Of a stretch of DNA of 64,000 bases, positions 1-9,222 are shown in pieces. Position 1 is the first letter of the stretch. Each line of letters opens with the position of its first letter. The notes under the pieces are model-generated. The model had not been told where the DNA came from, searched no databases, and saw nothing but the letters and a program-made list of their open reading frames with translations. A program made the translations under genes and the position numbers. The stretch comes from Nocardioides okcheonensis (lineage in GTDB: Bacteria > Actinomycetota > Actinomycetes > Propionibacteriales > Nocardioidaceae). The stretch lies in NCBI RefSeq assembly GCF_020991065.1, contig NZ_CP087710.1, forward strand, positions 1,612,001 through 1,676,000. The letters run 5' to 3'.

Positions 1-219
1 GTTCTGCCGGGCGATGGCGAACAGGTACGTCACGCCGATCAGCGTGAGGACGAGGTCGGCGCTGATGCCGGCGAGGATCTCCTTCTCGTCCAGGCCGAGG
101 GAGTACATCCCGACGAGCCACGCGGCGACGTAGGCCAGCGCTCCCATGTTGATCGGCAGCAGCGTGCCGACCACGAACAACGCGACCAGGGCGATGATCG
201 CTATCCATTCCGGACCCAT
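1..219 (-). CDS. matC: MatC-type dicarboxylate/malonate carrier, N-terminal part (runs off window)
   Basis: The ATG at 217-219 opens 73 codons that continue past the window edge. A GGAGG sits about 7 bp upstream on the minus strand. The peptide begins MGPEWIAII, has hydrophobic helices at about residues 5-20 and 25-42, and ends in the segment LTLIGVTYLFAIARQN. This is the pattern of the MatC N-terminal domain of SLC13-like dicarboxylate or malonate carriers, which are inner-membrane transporters. It is transcribed divergently from a GntR/FCD regulator, the usual arrangement for organic-acid carriers. The family call rests on this short N-terminus, so substrate is not determined. Confidence 0.7.
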   Translation of the reverse strand, partial: MGPEWIAIIALVALFVVGTLLPINMGALAYVAAWLVGMYSLGLDEKEILAGISADLVLTLIGVTYLFAIARQN

Positions 220-339
220 GTGAAAACCTCCGAGTCGAGTGCCGCACGGCGGGGCTCGGGGGGTCATGGCCCTCGTCACAGTGCCGGCTCAGTGGCCTAG
301 CCAATAGCACTCTGGTCCAATCGTCAATAGGATCGCTCC
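220..339. promoter_or_regulatory. Divergent promoter region with possible GntR operator
   Basis: This spacer separates matC from the GntR gene. An inverted repeat TGGC-cta-GCCA lies at 293-303, and a second TGG-t-CCA element follows at 314-320 next to CCAATCG. Both lie within 50 bp of the GntR start, where autoregulatory FCD-type operators usually sit. The operator role is inferred from position and symmetry only. Confidence 0.3.
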
Positions 340-1047
340 ATGACCGACTCCTTCCCGCCCCGGTTGATGCGCACCCGGCTCTACGAGCAGGTCGCCGGTC
401 AGATCTCGGCCTGGATCTCCGACAACGGGCTGACGGCGGGCGACAAGCTGCCGCCCGAGCGCGAGCTCGCGCAGCGCCTCGGCGTGAGCCGCGCGACCCT
501 CAGCCAGGCCCTGGTCGCGCTCGAGGTCGTCGGGGTCGTGGAGGTGCGCCACGGCGACGGGACGGTGGTGACCGAGCGCCAGGGGATGCAGCAGGCCACC
601 CGGATCGTCGAGGCGATCCGCAGCCACGCCGACCGGCTGCCCGAGGTGATCGAGACCCGCGACGCGCTGGAGACCAAGATCGCCTCGCTCGCGGCCGTGC
701 GCCGCACCGACGAGGACCTCGCCCGCATCGACGACGCCCTCGCCGCGATGGAGGCCGACATCGCCGCCGGCGGCCGCGGCGTCGAGGGCGACGAGCGGTT
801 CCACGGGGCGGTCACGGCCGCCTCCCACTCCCTGCTGCTGGCCCGGTTGATGGGCGAGATCGGCGACCTGATCCGGGAGACGCGGATCGAGTCGCTGGGC
901 CAGCCCGGACGACCGCAGGACTCGCTCGCCGGCCACAGGGCGATCGCCGAGGCGATCCGCGCCGGCGACCCCCAGGCGGCGTCGGAGGCGATGCACGCCC
1001 ACGTCGCGATGGTGAGCGACGTCGCCCTGCTCCGCGAGCAGCCGTGA
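340..1047 (+). CDS. GntR-family regulator, FadR subfamily (FCD domain)
   Basis: A 235-residue transcription factor. Residues 12-75 form the GntR winged helix, with the segment LPPERELAQRLGVSRATLSQ. The all-helical FCD ligand domain follows at about 90-230. Candidate metal or ligand positions typical of FCD proteins are visible: a His in ERFHGA, a His in AGHRAI and a His in MHAHV. An AGGA lies 7 bp before the ATG. Its stop overlaps the GTG of the following TauE gene by 4 bp, so the two are translationally coupled. It probably responds to an organic acid and controls the divergent MatC-type carrier and the exporter; the ligand is not inferable. Confidence 0.85.
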   Translation: MTDSFPPRLMRTRLYEQVAGQISAWISDNGLTAGDKLPPERELAQRLGVSRATLSQALVALEVVGVVEVRHGDGTVVTERQGMQQATRIVEAIRSHADRLPEVIETRDALETKIASLAAVRRTDEDLARIDDALAAMEADIAAGGRGVEGDERFHGAVTAASHSLLLARLMGEIGDLIRETRIESLGQPGRPQDSLAGHRAIAEAIRAGDPQAASEAMHAHVAMVSDVALLREQP

Positions 1048-1814
1048 CCCTGCTCGACGCCCTCCTGGTGGTCGTCACCGGGTTCGGCGCCGGCGTGCTC
1101 TCCTCCACCGTCGGCGTCGCCTCGCTGCTGAGCTTCCCGGTCCTCGTCGCGCTCGGCCTGCCGCCGGTCGTGGCCAACGTGTCGAACACCCTCGGCCTGG
1201 TGCCCGGCGGCGTCGGCGGGGTGCTGGGCTACCGCCAGGAGGTGCGCGAGGCAGGGCCGATCGCGAAGGTCATCGTGCTGGTGTGCGCGATCGGCGCGGT
1301 CGGCGGGGCCGCGCTGCTGCTCGGGCTGCCGCCCGGGGTCTTCGAGGCGGTCGTGCCGTTCCTGATCCTGTTCACCTGCCTGCTCGTCGGCGTCCAGCCG
1401 CGGGTGGCCGCGTGGCTGCGCGAGCGGCACGAGCGCCGCCACGGCGAGGAGCGTGCCACCCGGCACCAGATGTCGCCGGCGACAACCGCCTTCGCGACGC
1501 TCACCGGCGTCTACGGCGGCTACTTCGGAGCGGGCGCGGGCGTGATGATGGTCGCCGTCCTCGGCCTGGGCACCGACCTCGAGCTGCGCGTCGTCAACGG
1601 CCTCAAGACGCTCTCGCTGATGGTCGGCAACATCGTCGCCGGCGCCATCTTCGTCGTCGTCGCCGACCCCCGCTGGGACGTCGTGGTGCTCCTCGCCGCC
1701 GGGTCGCTCGTCGGCGGCTACGTCGGCGCCAGGATCGGGCGCAAGCTCCCCGACGCGGTGTTCCGCTGGGCCGTCGTCGCCGCCGGCGTGGTCGCCGCCG
1801 TGCTGCTGTTCTGA
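1044..1814 (+). CDS. TauE/SafE-family (DUF81) membrane exporter
   Basis: A 256-residue protein with 7-8 hydrophobic segments in the two-fold repeat typical of the TauE/SafE family, which moves anionic C1-C3 or sulfur-containing organic acids across the membrane. The N-terminal repeat begins LLDALLVVVTGFGAGVLSST, and the second carries TGVYGGYFGAGAGVMM, the usual glycine-rich motif. The GTG start overlaps the GntR stop (GTGA), placing it under the same promoter. It converges on gdh with 4 bp between stops; the TGACGCGTCA at 1812-1821 contains both stop codons. Substrate is unknown, though linkage to a MatC-like carrier suggests small carboxylates or sulfonates. Confidence 0.8.
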   Translation: MTLLDALLVVVTGFGAGVLSSTVGVASLLSFPVLVALGLPPVVANVSNTLGLVPGGVGGVLGYRQEVREAGPIAKVIVLVCAIGAVGGAALLLGLPPGVFEAVVPFLILFTCLLVGVQPRVAAWLRERHERRHGEERATRHQMSPATTAFATLTGVYGGYFGAGAGVMMVAVLGLGTDLELRVVNGLKTLSLMVGNIVAGAIFVVVADPRWDVVVLLAAGSLVGGYVGARIGRKLPDAVFRWAVVAAGVVAAVLLF

Positions 1815-1818
1815 CGCG

Positions 1819-4800
1819 TCAGGACAGCAGCCCGCGCACCACCCGCAGACCGACCGAGAGACGCGCCAGCTCGGCGGTCTCCTCCCGGCAGATCTCCGTC
1901 AGCGTCTTCGACGCCCGTCCCACGAGCTCCTCCTCGGAGTTCTCCCACTCCGCCACCCGCGCCGGGGCGCTGTCGTCGGAGCTGGTCGACTCCAGCACCT
2001 GGGCGGTCAGCTGCTGGTGGACGCCGTAGAGGTCGTCGCGCACCGCGGCACGCGCCATCGTCTGCCAGCGGTCGTCGCGCGGGAGCGCGAAGATCCGCTC
2101 GACGAGCGCCGGCAGCCCGAGCCGCTCCCCCAGCGCGAAGTGGACGCGCGCCACCTCGACCGGGTCGAGGCCGAGCCGGTCGGCGGTCTCCACGATCCCG
2201 AGCGTGGCGTAGGCCGGCGCGAGCACCGCCACCCGCGACGCGAGGTCCTCGGGCACGCCGTGCTCGGTCAGCCGCTGGGCACGCGCGACGTAGCCGTCGC
2301 TCTCGCGCCCGCTCATGATGCTCGGCAGCTCGGCCATCACGGCCTGCACGCGTCCCCGGAAGAACTCGACGGTCTCGCTCGAGTCGAGGCCGGAGCGCCG
2401 GTTGGTGACGAGCCAGCGCGAGGCGCGCTCGACGAGCGTACGCATCTCGATCCGCATCCGGGTCTGGCGCTCGGCCGGGACCTGGTTGTCGAGCGCCGCG
2501 ATCTCCTGGCGCAGCGCGAGCGAGCCGAAGATCTCGCGGGCGACGAAGTTGGCGCGGGTGAGGTCCGCGGCACTCGCCCCGGTCTCACCGGCGAGCCGCG
2601 GCCAGAACGTCATGCCGGCGCCGTTGACCAGGTCGTTGACGACCTGGGTCACGATGATCTCCCGGCGCAGCGGGTGCTCCTCCATCGCCTGCTCGAGCTC
2701 GGGCTTCATCCGGCTCGGGAAGTAGGCCAGCAGGTCCTCGCGGAGGTACGGGTCGTCCGGCAGGTCCGACTCGATGAGCTCGTCGGCCAGCACGATCTTG
2801 GTCCACGCCAGCAGCACCGACAGCTCGGGCGCGGACAGCGCCTGCTTGCGGTCGAGCCGGCGGCGCACCTGCCGCGTGGTCGGCAGCCCCTCGAGGTCGC
2901 GGTTGAGCACCCCGCGCCGCTCGAGCTCGCGCATCCAGTCCTCGTGCACGTGCAGCAGCGACGGCGCGTGCGCCTCGGCGTTGGCCAGCGCGAGGTTCTG
3001 CTCGTAGTTGTCGCGCAGCACCAGCGCGCCGACCTCGTCGGTCATCTCCGCGAGCAGCACGTTGCGCGCCGACTCGTCCATGCCGCCGGCCCGCACGACC
3101 TTGTCGAGCAGGATCTTGATGTTGACCTCGTGGTCGGAGGTGTCCACGCCGGCGGAGTTGTCGATGAAGTCGGTGTTCATCCGGCCGCCGTCGCCGCGGA
3201 CTCCGAGCCGGGCGTACTCCACCCGGCCGAGCTGGGTGAAGCCGAGGTTGCCGCCCTCGCCGATGCACCGGGCGCGCAGGTCCTCGCCGTTGACCCGGAT
3301 CGCGTCGTTGGCCTTGTCGCCGGCGTCGGCGTTGGTCTCCTCCGAGGACTTCACGTAGGTGCCGATGCCGCCGTTCCAGAGCAGGTCGACCGGCGCCAGC
3401 AGGATCGCCTTCATGAGCTCCGCGGGCGTCAGCGCCGTGACGTCGGCGCCCAGGCCGAGGGCCTGCCGCGCCTGCTTCGACACCGGGATCGACTTCGCCG
3501 AGCGGGGCCACACGCCGCCGCCCTCGGAGATGAGCGAGGTGTCGTAGTCCTTCCAGCTCGAGCGCGGCAGGTCGAAGAGCCGGCGCCGCTCGGCGTAGGA
3601 CGACGCGGCGTCGGGCTCCGGGTCGATGAAGATGTCGCGGTGGTCGAACGCCGCCACGAGGCGGGTGTGCTCCGAGCAGAGCATGCCGTTGCCGAAGACG
3701 TCGCCGGACATGTCGCCGATGCCGACCGCGGTGAAGTCCTCGGCCTGGCAGTCGACGCCCATCTCGCGGAAGTGGCGCTGCACCGAGACCCACGCGCCCT
3801 TGGCGGTGATGCCCATCGCCTTGTGGTCGTAGCCGACCGAGCCGCCGGAGGCGAACGCGTCGCCGAGCCAGAAGCCGTAGTCCTTGGCCACGCCGTTGGC
3901 GATGTCGGAGAACGTCGCGGTGCCCTTGTCGGCGGCCACCACGAGGTAGGAGTCGTCGCCGTCATGGCGCACCACGTCGCGCGCCGGCACGGTCTCGCCG
4001 TCGACCAGGTTGTCGGTGATGTCGAGCAGGCCGGAGATGAACGTCTTGTAGCAGGCGATGCCCTCGGCCAGCCACGCGTCGCGGTCGGCCGGGTCGGGCA
4101 GCTGCTTGCAGAAGAAGGCACCCTTCGCGCCCACCGGCACGATGACGGTGTTCTTCACCATCTGCGCCTTGACCAGGCCCAGCACCTCGGTGCGGAAGTC
4201 GTCGCGCCGGTCCGACCAGCGCAGGCCGCCGCGGGCGACGGCGCCGAAGCGCAGGTGCGAGCCCTCGACGCGCGGGCTGTAGACGAAGATCTCGTAGCGC
4301 GGGCGCGGCTCGGGCAGGTCGGGGATCGCCGACGGCTCGAGCTTGAAGGAGATGTAGGGGTGCAGCTCCCCCTCGGACGTGCGCTGGAAGAAGTTGGTGC
4401 GAAGCGTGGCGCGCACGAGCGTGCGGTACGACCGCAGGATGCGGTCGTGGTCGAGGCTGACCACGTCGTCGAGGGCCTTCGCGAGCCGCTCCTCGATCGC
4501 CTCGACCTTCGCGGTCCGGGCCTCGGCGTCGGCGGCCAGCACGCGATCGCCGCGGCCCGGGTCGAAGCGGGACTCGAAGAGCTCGACCAGCAGGCGGGTG
4601 ATGTCGACGTTGCTGCGCAGGGCCTCCTCGATGTAGTCCAGCGCGAAGGGGGATCCGCCCTGGCGGGCGTACTTCGCGTAGGCCCGCAGCACCGTGGCCT
4701 GGCGCCAGGTCAGGCCGGCGGCGAGGACGAGGTTGTTGAAGCCGTCGATCTCGTTGAAGCCGTCCCAGACCGCGCGCAGCGCCTCGGCGAAGAGGGTCCG

Positions 4801-6690
4801 CTCGTGCAGGGTCAGGACCCGGCCGTGGCGGATGCCGAACTCGTAGATGAACGAGGGCCGCGCGAGCCCCTCGAGGTGGTAGGGCCGCTCGTCGACGACC
4901 TCGACGCCCATCGAGGTGAGCATCGGCAGGACCGTGCTCAGCGACAGCGGCTCGCCGACCCGGAAGACCTTGAGACGCGACTCGCCGCGGCGGAAGACGC
5001 CGCCGCGCTCGTCCTGCTCGAAGAGCGCGAGGTCGATGCCCTGCTCGCCCTCGATGGCCTCGATCCGGCCGAGGTCGGCCGAGCCGCGCTGCGGGCTGTA
5101 GTCCTCCTTGTAGGCCTCCGGGAAGGCGTCGGACCAGGCGCGCGCGAGGTGCGAGCCGCGCTCCTCGCCGTAGTCGTTGACCACGGCGGCGACGAAGTCG
5201 TCGCGCCACGAGCGCGAGGCCTCGGTGAGGCGCCGCTCGAGCTCGGCGACGTCGACGTCGGGGATGTGGCTGCCCTTGGGCGGGTGGACCACGAAGTGCA
5301 CGCGGGCGGTCGTGGACTCGTTGACCCGCGCCGTGAACTCGACGTGGTCGCCGCCGAGGTCGGCGCGCAGGATGTCGGCGAACCGCTCGCGCACGGCCGT
5401 GCTGTAGCGGTCGCGCGGCAGGTAGACCAGGACCGAGACGTAGCGGCCGTAGGTGTCGCGCCGCACGAACGCGCGCAGCTGGCGGCGCTCGCGGGCGAAC
5501 ATCACGTCCTGGGCGATCGGCGCGAGCTCGGCGGGCGAGGTGTGGAACAGCTCGTCGCGGGGGTAGTTCTCGAGGGTGTCCATCAGCGCCTTGCCGGCGT
5601 GGCTGCGGGCGTCGAAGCCGGCGCGGCGCAGCACCTCGGCGGCCTTCTCCCGCAGCACCGGGATGCGGGTGACCGACTCGGTGTAGGCGGCGCTGGAGAA
5701 CAGGCCGAGGAAGCGCCGCTCCCCCACCACCTCCCCGTCGGGGCCGAACGTCTTCACCCCGACGTAGTCGAGGTAGGCCGGGCGGTGCACGGTGGCGCGC
5801 GAGTTGGCCTTGGCGAGGACCAGCAGCGTCTTCTCGCGGGCCTTCGCCTTCACCAGCGGCGGCAGCTTCGCGAACGCGCTCGACAGGTCCTGGTCGCTGC
5901 GCAGGATGCCGAGCCCGGAGCCCGGGACCGCGCGCAGGCCGCACTCGTCGGGGGCGCCCTCCTCGGCCTCGAGGACGTACTCGCGGTAGCCGAGGAAGGT
6001 GAAGTGGTCGTCGGCCAGCCAGGTGAGGAAGTCGCGGCCCTGGCGCAGCTCGTCGACCGACAGCGGCGGCGGGTCGGCGGCGAGCTCGTCGACGACGGCG
6101 AGCGCCTGGGCGTGCATCTTGGCCCAGTCCTCGACCGACTCGCGCACGTCGCGCAGCACGCGCTGGACGCCCTCGGTGATCTCGGCCGCCTCCGCGTCGT
6201 CGGTGCGGTCGATCTCGACGTGCATCCAGGACTCGGCGCCGGACTGCACGGGGTCGCCGGCCTCCGCGCGCGGCTGCTCGGCCTGCGCGGAGACGTGCTT
6301 GAGCGCGCCGGTGATGTCGCGCTCGGCGCGCAGCTGCGGGTGGACGACGGTGTGGACGGTGTGGCCGAGGCGGGTGAGCTCCATGGTCACCGAGTCGACG
6401 AGGAACGGCATGTCGTCGGTGACGACCTCGACCACCGAGCGCCCCGCGGCCGACCAGCCGGACTCGGCGCTGGTGGGGGTCACCACGCGCACCGCGGCGG
6501 TGCCCTGCGGACGCGACTCGGCGAGCTCGTGGTGGGACACCAGGGCGCCCAGGAGGTCCTCGGCCGACCGCTCGGCCACCTCCTCCGGCGCGACGTGCCG
6601 GTAGTAGGCGCGGAGCAGGTCGCCCCACTCGGGCCGGAGCCCCGTCGCTGCGTCGAGCTGGTGGTCCTTGGTCTCCTCGGGCGTCGCCAC
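1819..6690 (-). CDS. gdh: NAD-specific glutamate dehydrogenase, 180-kDa class
   Basis: At 1623 residues this matches the large L_180 NAD-GDH class (about 1600 aa) that oxidatively deaminates glutamate to 2-oxoglutarate. The catalytic GDH core is in the second half: GGLRWSDR at about 820, KNTVIVPVGAKGAFF at about 845, GIGDMSGDVFGNGML at about 988 and GEGGNLGFTQLG at about 1140. The long N-terminal region carries the ACT-like regulatory portions of the class. GTG is the start; there is no Shine-Dalgarno sequence, but TAGGGT lies 6 bp upstream (6697-6702), indicating a leaderless mRNA. It is monocistronic. Large antisense reading frames across it are GC-driven shadows. Confidence 0.95.
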   Translation of the reverse strand: MATPEETKDHQLDAATGLRPEWGDLLRAYYRHVAPEEVAERSAEDLLGALVSHHELAESRPQGTAAVRVVTPTSAESGWSAAGRSVVEVVTDDMPFLVDSVTMELTRLGHTVHTVVHPQLRAERDITGALKHVSAQAEQPRAEAGDPVQSGAESWMHVEIDRTDDAEAAEITEGVQRVLRDVRESVEDWAKMHAQALAVVDELAADPPPLSVDELRQGRDFLTWLADDHFTFLGYREYVLEAEEGAPDECGLRAVPGSGLGILRSDQDLSSAFAKLPPLVKAKAREKTLLVLAKANSRATVHRPAYLDYVGVKTFGPDGEVVGERRFLGLFSSAAYTESVTRIPVLREKAAEVLRRAGFDARSHAGKALMDTLENYPRDELFHTSPAELAPIAQDVMFARERRQLRAFVRRDTYGRYVSVLVYLPRDRYSTAVRERFADILRADLGGDHVEFTARVNESTTARVHFVVHPPKGSHIPDVDVAELERRLTEASRSWRDDFVAAVVNDYGEERGSHLARAWSDAFPEAYKEDYSPQRGSADLGRIEAIEGEQGIDLALFEQDERGGVFRRGESRLKVFRVGEPLSLSTVLPMLTSMGVEVVDERPYHLEGLARPSFIYEFGIRHGRVLTLHERTLFAEALRAVWDGFNEIDGFNNLVLAAGLTWRQATVLRAYAKYARQGGSPFALDYIEEALRSNVDITRLLVELFESRFDPGRGDRVLAADAEARTAKVEAIEERLAKALDDVVSLDHDRILRSYRTLVRATLRTNFFQRTSEGELHPYISFKLEPSAIPDLPEPRPRYEIFVYSPRVEGSHLRFGAVARGGLRWSDRRDDFRTEVLGLVKAQMVKNTVIVPVGAKGAFFCKQLPDPADRDAWLAEGIACYKTFISGLLDITDNLVDGETVPARDVVRHDGDDSYLVVAADKGTATFSDIANGVAKDYGFWLGDAFASGGSVGYDHKAMGITAKGAWVSVQRHFREMGVDCQAEDFTAVGIGDMSGDVFGNGMLCSEHTRLVAAFDHRDIFIDPEPDAASSYAERRRLFDLPRSSWKDYDTSLISEGGGVWPRSAKSIPVSKQARQALGLGADVTALTPAELMKAILLAPVDLLWNGGIGTYVKSSEETNADAGDKANDAIRVNGEDLRARCIGEGGNLGFTQLGRVEYARLGVRGDGGRMNTDFIDNSAGVDTSDHEVNIKILLDKVVRAGGMDESARNVLLAEMTDEVGALVLRDNYEQNLALANAEAHAPSLLHVHEDWMRELERRGVLNRDLEGLPTTRQVRRRLDRKQALSAPELSVLLAWTKIVLADELIESDLPDDPYLREDLLAYFPSRMKPELEQAMEEHPLRREIIVTQVVNDLVNGAGMTFWPRLAGETGASAADLTRANFVAREIFGSLALRQEIAALDNQVPAERQTRMRIEMRTLVERASRWLVTNRRSGLDSSETVEFFRGRVQAVMAELPSIMSGRESDGYVARAQRLTEHGVPEDLASRVAVLAPAYATLGIVETADRLGLDPVEVARVHFALGERLGLPALVERIFALPRDDRWQTMARAAVRDDLYGVHQQLTAQVLESTSSDDSAPARVAEWENSEEELVGRASKTLTEICREETAELARLSVGLRVVRGLLS

Positions 6691-6696
6691 GCTCCG

Positions 6697-6702
6697 ACCC
6701 TA
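6697..6702 (-). promoter_or_regulatory. -10 box of gdh (leaderless)
   Basis: TAGGGT on the minus strand ends 6 bp before the GTG of gdh, so the transcript should begin at or next to the start codon. Confidence 0.5.
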
Positions 6703-6843
6703 GGACCCGCGCTGTGACCGTCACAACACGGGCCCCTACCGGCGCGTCACCTGCGGCTCTCGGCCATGATGGGCCGCACGTGCAGGGCAGGACCGGGCCT
6801 GGTCGGCAGGGCCGGACGACGACGCGGGACGAGGGTGGACACC

Positions 6844-7314
6844 GTGAGCACCAGGTTGACGAAGGAGCTGGCGTACGACGCCCCGGCCGAGGCCGTGGCG
6901 GCCATGCTGGACGACCCGGCCTTCCGCGAGGAGGTGCTCGCGCGGCAGAAGGTCGTGCGCGGCTCGGTGACGATCGACGGCGACCACGTGCGGATCGAGC
7001 AGGTGCGCTCGGCCGGGGACATCCCGTCGTTCGCCCGCTCGTTCGTGGGCGAGGAGATCGTCGTCGTCCAGACCGAGACATGGACCTCCCCCACGTCGGC
7101 CGACGTCGAGCTCGCCATCCCCGGCAAGCCGGGCGAGGCACGCGGTGGGCTGGTGCTGGTCGAGTCGGGCGGCACCACCACCGAGACCCTCGACCTCGAC
7201 CTCAGCATCCGCATCCCGCTGGTCGGCGGGAAGATCGAGAAGCTGGTCGCCGGGCTGTTCTCCGACGCCCTCGACGTCGAGCACCGCGTCGGCAGGGAGT
7301 GGCTCGCGCGATGA
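6844..7314 (+). CDS. DUF2505 family protein
   Basis: A 156-residue soluble protein of the actinobacterial DUF2505 family, which has an SRPBCC/START-like fold of unknown ligand. Characteristic stretches are STRLTKELAYDAPAEAVAAM at the N-terminus, RIEQVRSAGDIPSFARSFVG in the middle, and PLVGGKIEKLVAGLF near the C-terminus. An upstream in-frame ATG at 6766 would add 26 Arg/Gly-rich residues. I prefer the GTG at 6844 because GAGGGTGG lies just before it and the family begins there. It lies divergent to gdh and ends 12 bp from a convergent small membrane gene. No enzymatic function is assigned. Confidence 0.8.
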   Translation: MSTRLTKELAYDAPAEAVAAMLDDPAFREEVLARQKVVRGSVTIDGDHVRIEQVRSAGDIPSFARSFVGEEIVVVQTETWTSPTSADVELAIPGKPGEARGGLVLVESGGTTTETLDLDLSIRIPLVGGKIEKLVAGLFSDALDVEHRVGREWLAR

Positions 7315-7326
7315 CCCGCGGGCGCC

Positions 7327-7518
7327 TCAGGCCTGGGCGTCCTCGTCGACGCGGGGGCCCGGGGCGGTGCGCCCCGCCTCCTCCGCCGCCAGCTCCTTGC
7401 TGCGCCGCCGCAGCACCACGCCGAGGACCACGAACGGCCCGAAGGCGAGCAGCAGCGTGAGCGCCTGCTCGTAGGGGTGCAGGGCGCCCATGTGGAGCGG
7501 GAGGACGGCCGCGGTCAT
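7327..7518 (-). CDS. Small single-pass membrane protein downstream of pruA
   Basis: A 63-residue protein starting MTAAVLPLHMGALHPYEQAL, followed by one hydrophobic helix (about residues 20-36) and a charged cytoplasmic tail with RRRSKELAAEEAG. A GGAGG lies about 8 bp upstream. It follows the pruA stop by 31 bp on the same strand and is probably cotranscribed. Longer forms of the frame extend antisense into pruA and look non-coding. Actinobacteria often have such short, functionally uncharacterised membrane proteins; nothing in the sequence gives a role. Confidence 0.7.
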   Translation of the reverse strand: MTAAVLPLHMGALHPYEQALTLLLAFGPFVVLGVVLRRRSKELAAEEAGRTAPGPRVDEDAQA

Positions 7519-7549
7519 GCGGCCATCCTCCCACCCACGTGGACCGGGC

Positions 7550-9178
7550 TCAGCCCTGGTGGGGGTAGAGGTGGGTCTTCGGCGGGACGAAGGTCTCCTT
7601 GATCGACCGCGGCGAGGTCCAGCGAAGCAGGTTGACCGCGGCGCCGGCCTTGTCGTTGGTGCCCGACGCGCGACCGCCACCGAAGGGCTGCTGGCCCACG
7701 ACGGCGCCGGTCGGCTTGTCGTTGATGTAGAAGTTGCCGGCCGCGAAGCGCAGCGTCTTGCGGGCCCACGCGATGGCCGCGCGGTCCTGCGCGATGATCG
7801 CGCCGGTCAGCGCGTACGGGGCGAACGACTCCATCTGGTGCACGACCTGCTCGAACCGGTCGTCCTCGTAGACGTGGACGGCCAGGATCGGGCCGAAGTA
7901 CTCCTCGGAGAACATCTGGTCGGTCGGGTCGGTCGACTCCACGATCGTGGGCCGGACGAAGTAGCCGACCGAGTCGTCGGTCTGGCCGCCGGCCAGCAGC
8001 GTGAGGTGCTTGTTGGCCCGCACCCGCGCGATCGCCTTCTTGTGCTTGGCGAACGCCCGGTCGTCGATGACCGCGCCCATGAAGTTCGACAGGTCGGTGA
8101 CGTCGCCCATCGACAGCGCCTCGGTGTCGGCGACCAGCTGGTCCTTGATCTTCTCCCACACCGACCGCGCGACGTAGGCCCGCGAGGCGGCCGAGCACTT
8201 CTGGCCCTGGAACTCGAACGCGCCGCGGATCATCGCCACGCGCAGCACGTCGGGGTCGGCCGACGGGTGCGCGACGATGAAGTCCTTGCCGCCCGTCTCG
8301 CCGACGATCCGCGGGTACGAGCGGTAGGACGCGATGTTCTGGCCCACCGTGGCCCACAGGTGCTGGAAGGTCGGGGTCGAGCCGGTGAAGTGGATGCCGG
8401 CGAGGTCGGGGTGCGACAGCGCGACCTTCGAGACGTCGAGCCCGTCGCCGGGGAGCATGTTGATGACGCCGGGCGGCATGCCGGCCTCCTCCAGCAGCTC
8501 CATCGTCAGCGACGCGGCCAGCTGCTGGGTGGGCGACGGCTTCCAGATCACCGTGTTGCCCATCAGCGCCGGGGCGGTGGGCAGGTTGCCGGCGATCGCG
8601 GTGAAGTTGAACGGCGTGATCGCGTAGACGAAGCCCTCGAGCGGGCGGTGGTCCGTGCGGTTCCAGATGCCGGGGCTGTTGGCGATCGGCTGGTCGGTGA
8701 GGATCTGCTTGGCGTAGTGGACGTTGAACCGCCAGAAGTCGATCAGCTCGCACGCGGCGTCGATCTCGGCCTGGAACGCCGTCTTCGACTGGCCGAGCAT
8801 CGTCGCCGCGTTGAGCCGCTGGCGCCACGGGCCGGCCAGCAGGTCGGCCGCCTTGAGGATGATCGCGCACTTCTCGTCGAAGGGCATCGCGCGCCAGTCG
8901 GGCGCCGCCGCGGCCGCGGCCTTGATCGCCGCCTCCGCGTCCTTGGTCGTCGAGTTCTTCAGCGTGCCCAGCACGTGGGCGTGGTCGTGCGGCTGCACGA
9001 CCTTGATCTCCGCACCCCCACCGGTGCGCCGCTTGCCGCCGACCACGGCACGGAACGAGTGCTGCTTCTTCTCCAGCACGGCCAGCTCGGTGACGAGCGC
9101 CTCCCGCTCCGGGCTGCCCGGGGCGTAGGTCAGGTTCGGCTCGTTGGTCGGAGCCGGAGGAAAGGTGATCGCGTCCAT
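7550..9178 (-). CDS. pruA: L-glutamate gamma-semialdehyde (1-pyrroline-5-carboxylate) dehydrogenase
   Basis: 542 residues, the length of the stand-alone ALDH4A1-type P5C dehydrogenase, which oxidises glutamate-gamma-semialdehyde to glutamate with NAD+ in proline catabolism. It carries the ALDH catalytic glutamate in VGETGGKD (about residue 292) and the nucleophilic cysteine in EFQGQKCSAASR (about 326), plus the C-terminal FGGGRASGTNDKAG segment of this subfamily. The ATG at 9178 gives MDAITFPPAPTNEPN, the expected N-terminus; upstream in-frame codons are Arg-rich and unlikely to be coding. No proline dehydrogenase gene lies in the window. Its product feeds the glutamate pool used by gdh nearby. 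Confidence 0.95.
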   Translation of the reverse strand: MDAITFPPAPTNEPNLTYAPGSPEREALVTELAVLEKKQHSFRAVVGGKRRTGGGAEIKVVQPHDHAHVLGTLKNSTTKDAEAAIKAAAAAAPDWRAMPFDEKCAIILKAADLLAGPWRQRLNAATMLGQSKTAFQAEIDAACELIDFWRFNVHYAKQILTDQPIANSPGIWNRTDHRPLEGFVYAITPFNFTAIAGNLPTAPALMGNTVIWKPSPTQQLAASLTMELLEEAGMPPGVINMLPGDGLDVSKVALSHPDLAGIHFTGSTPTFQHLWATVGQNIASYRSYPRIVGETGGKDFIVAHPSADPDVLRVAMIRGAFEFQGQKCSAASRAYVARSVWEKIKDQLVADTEALSMGDVTDLSNFMGAVIDDRAFAKHKKAIARVRANKHLTLLAGGQTDDSVGYFVRPTIVESTDPTDQMFSEEYFGPILAVHVYEDDRFEQVVHQMESFAPYALTGAIIAQDRAAIAWARKTLRFAAGNFYINDKPTGAVVGQQPFGGGRASGTNDKAGAAVNLLRWTSPRSIKETFVPPKTHLYPHQG

Positions 9179-9222
9179 GCGCCTGATCGTGTCAGAGACG
9201 CGCCCGGCCCTCCAACCGGGCC

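Noticed and set aside
1812..1821. TGACGCGTCA palindrome at convergent stops, similar to a sequence near 49666-49675
   Set aside because: Short palindrome formed by two facing stop codons at the first site; recurrence can be chance.
2017..6717. Open frame of 1566 codons antisense to gdh
   Set aside because: It mirrors the GC-rich codon structure of gdh, has very low complexity (His/Arg/Val/Gly/Asp) and no recognisable domain or start signal.
3962..7141. Second-frame minus-strand ORF of 1059 codons over gdh
   Set aside because: Arg/Pro/Ala-rich out-of-frame translation of gdh with no domain.
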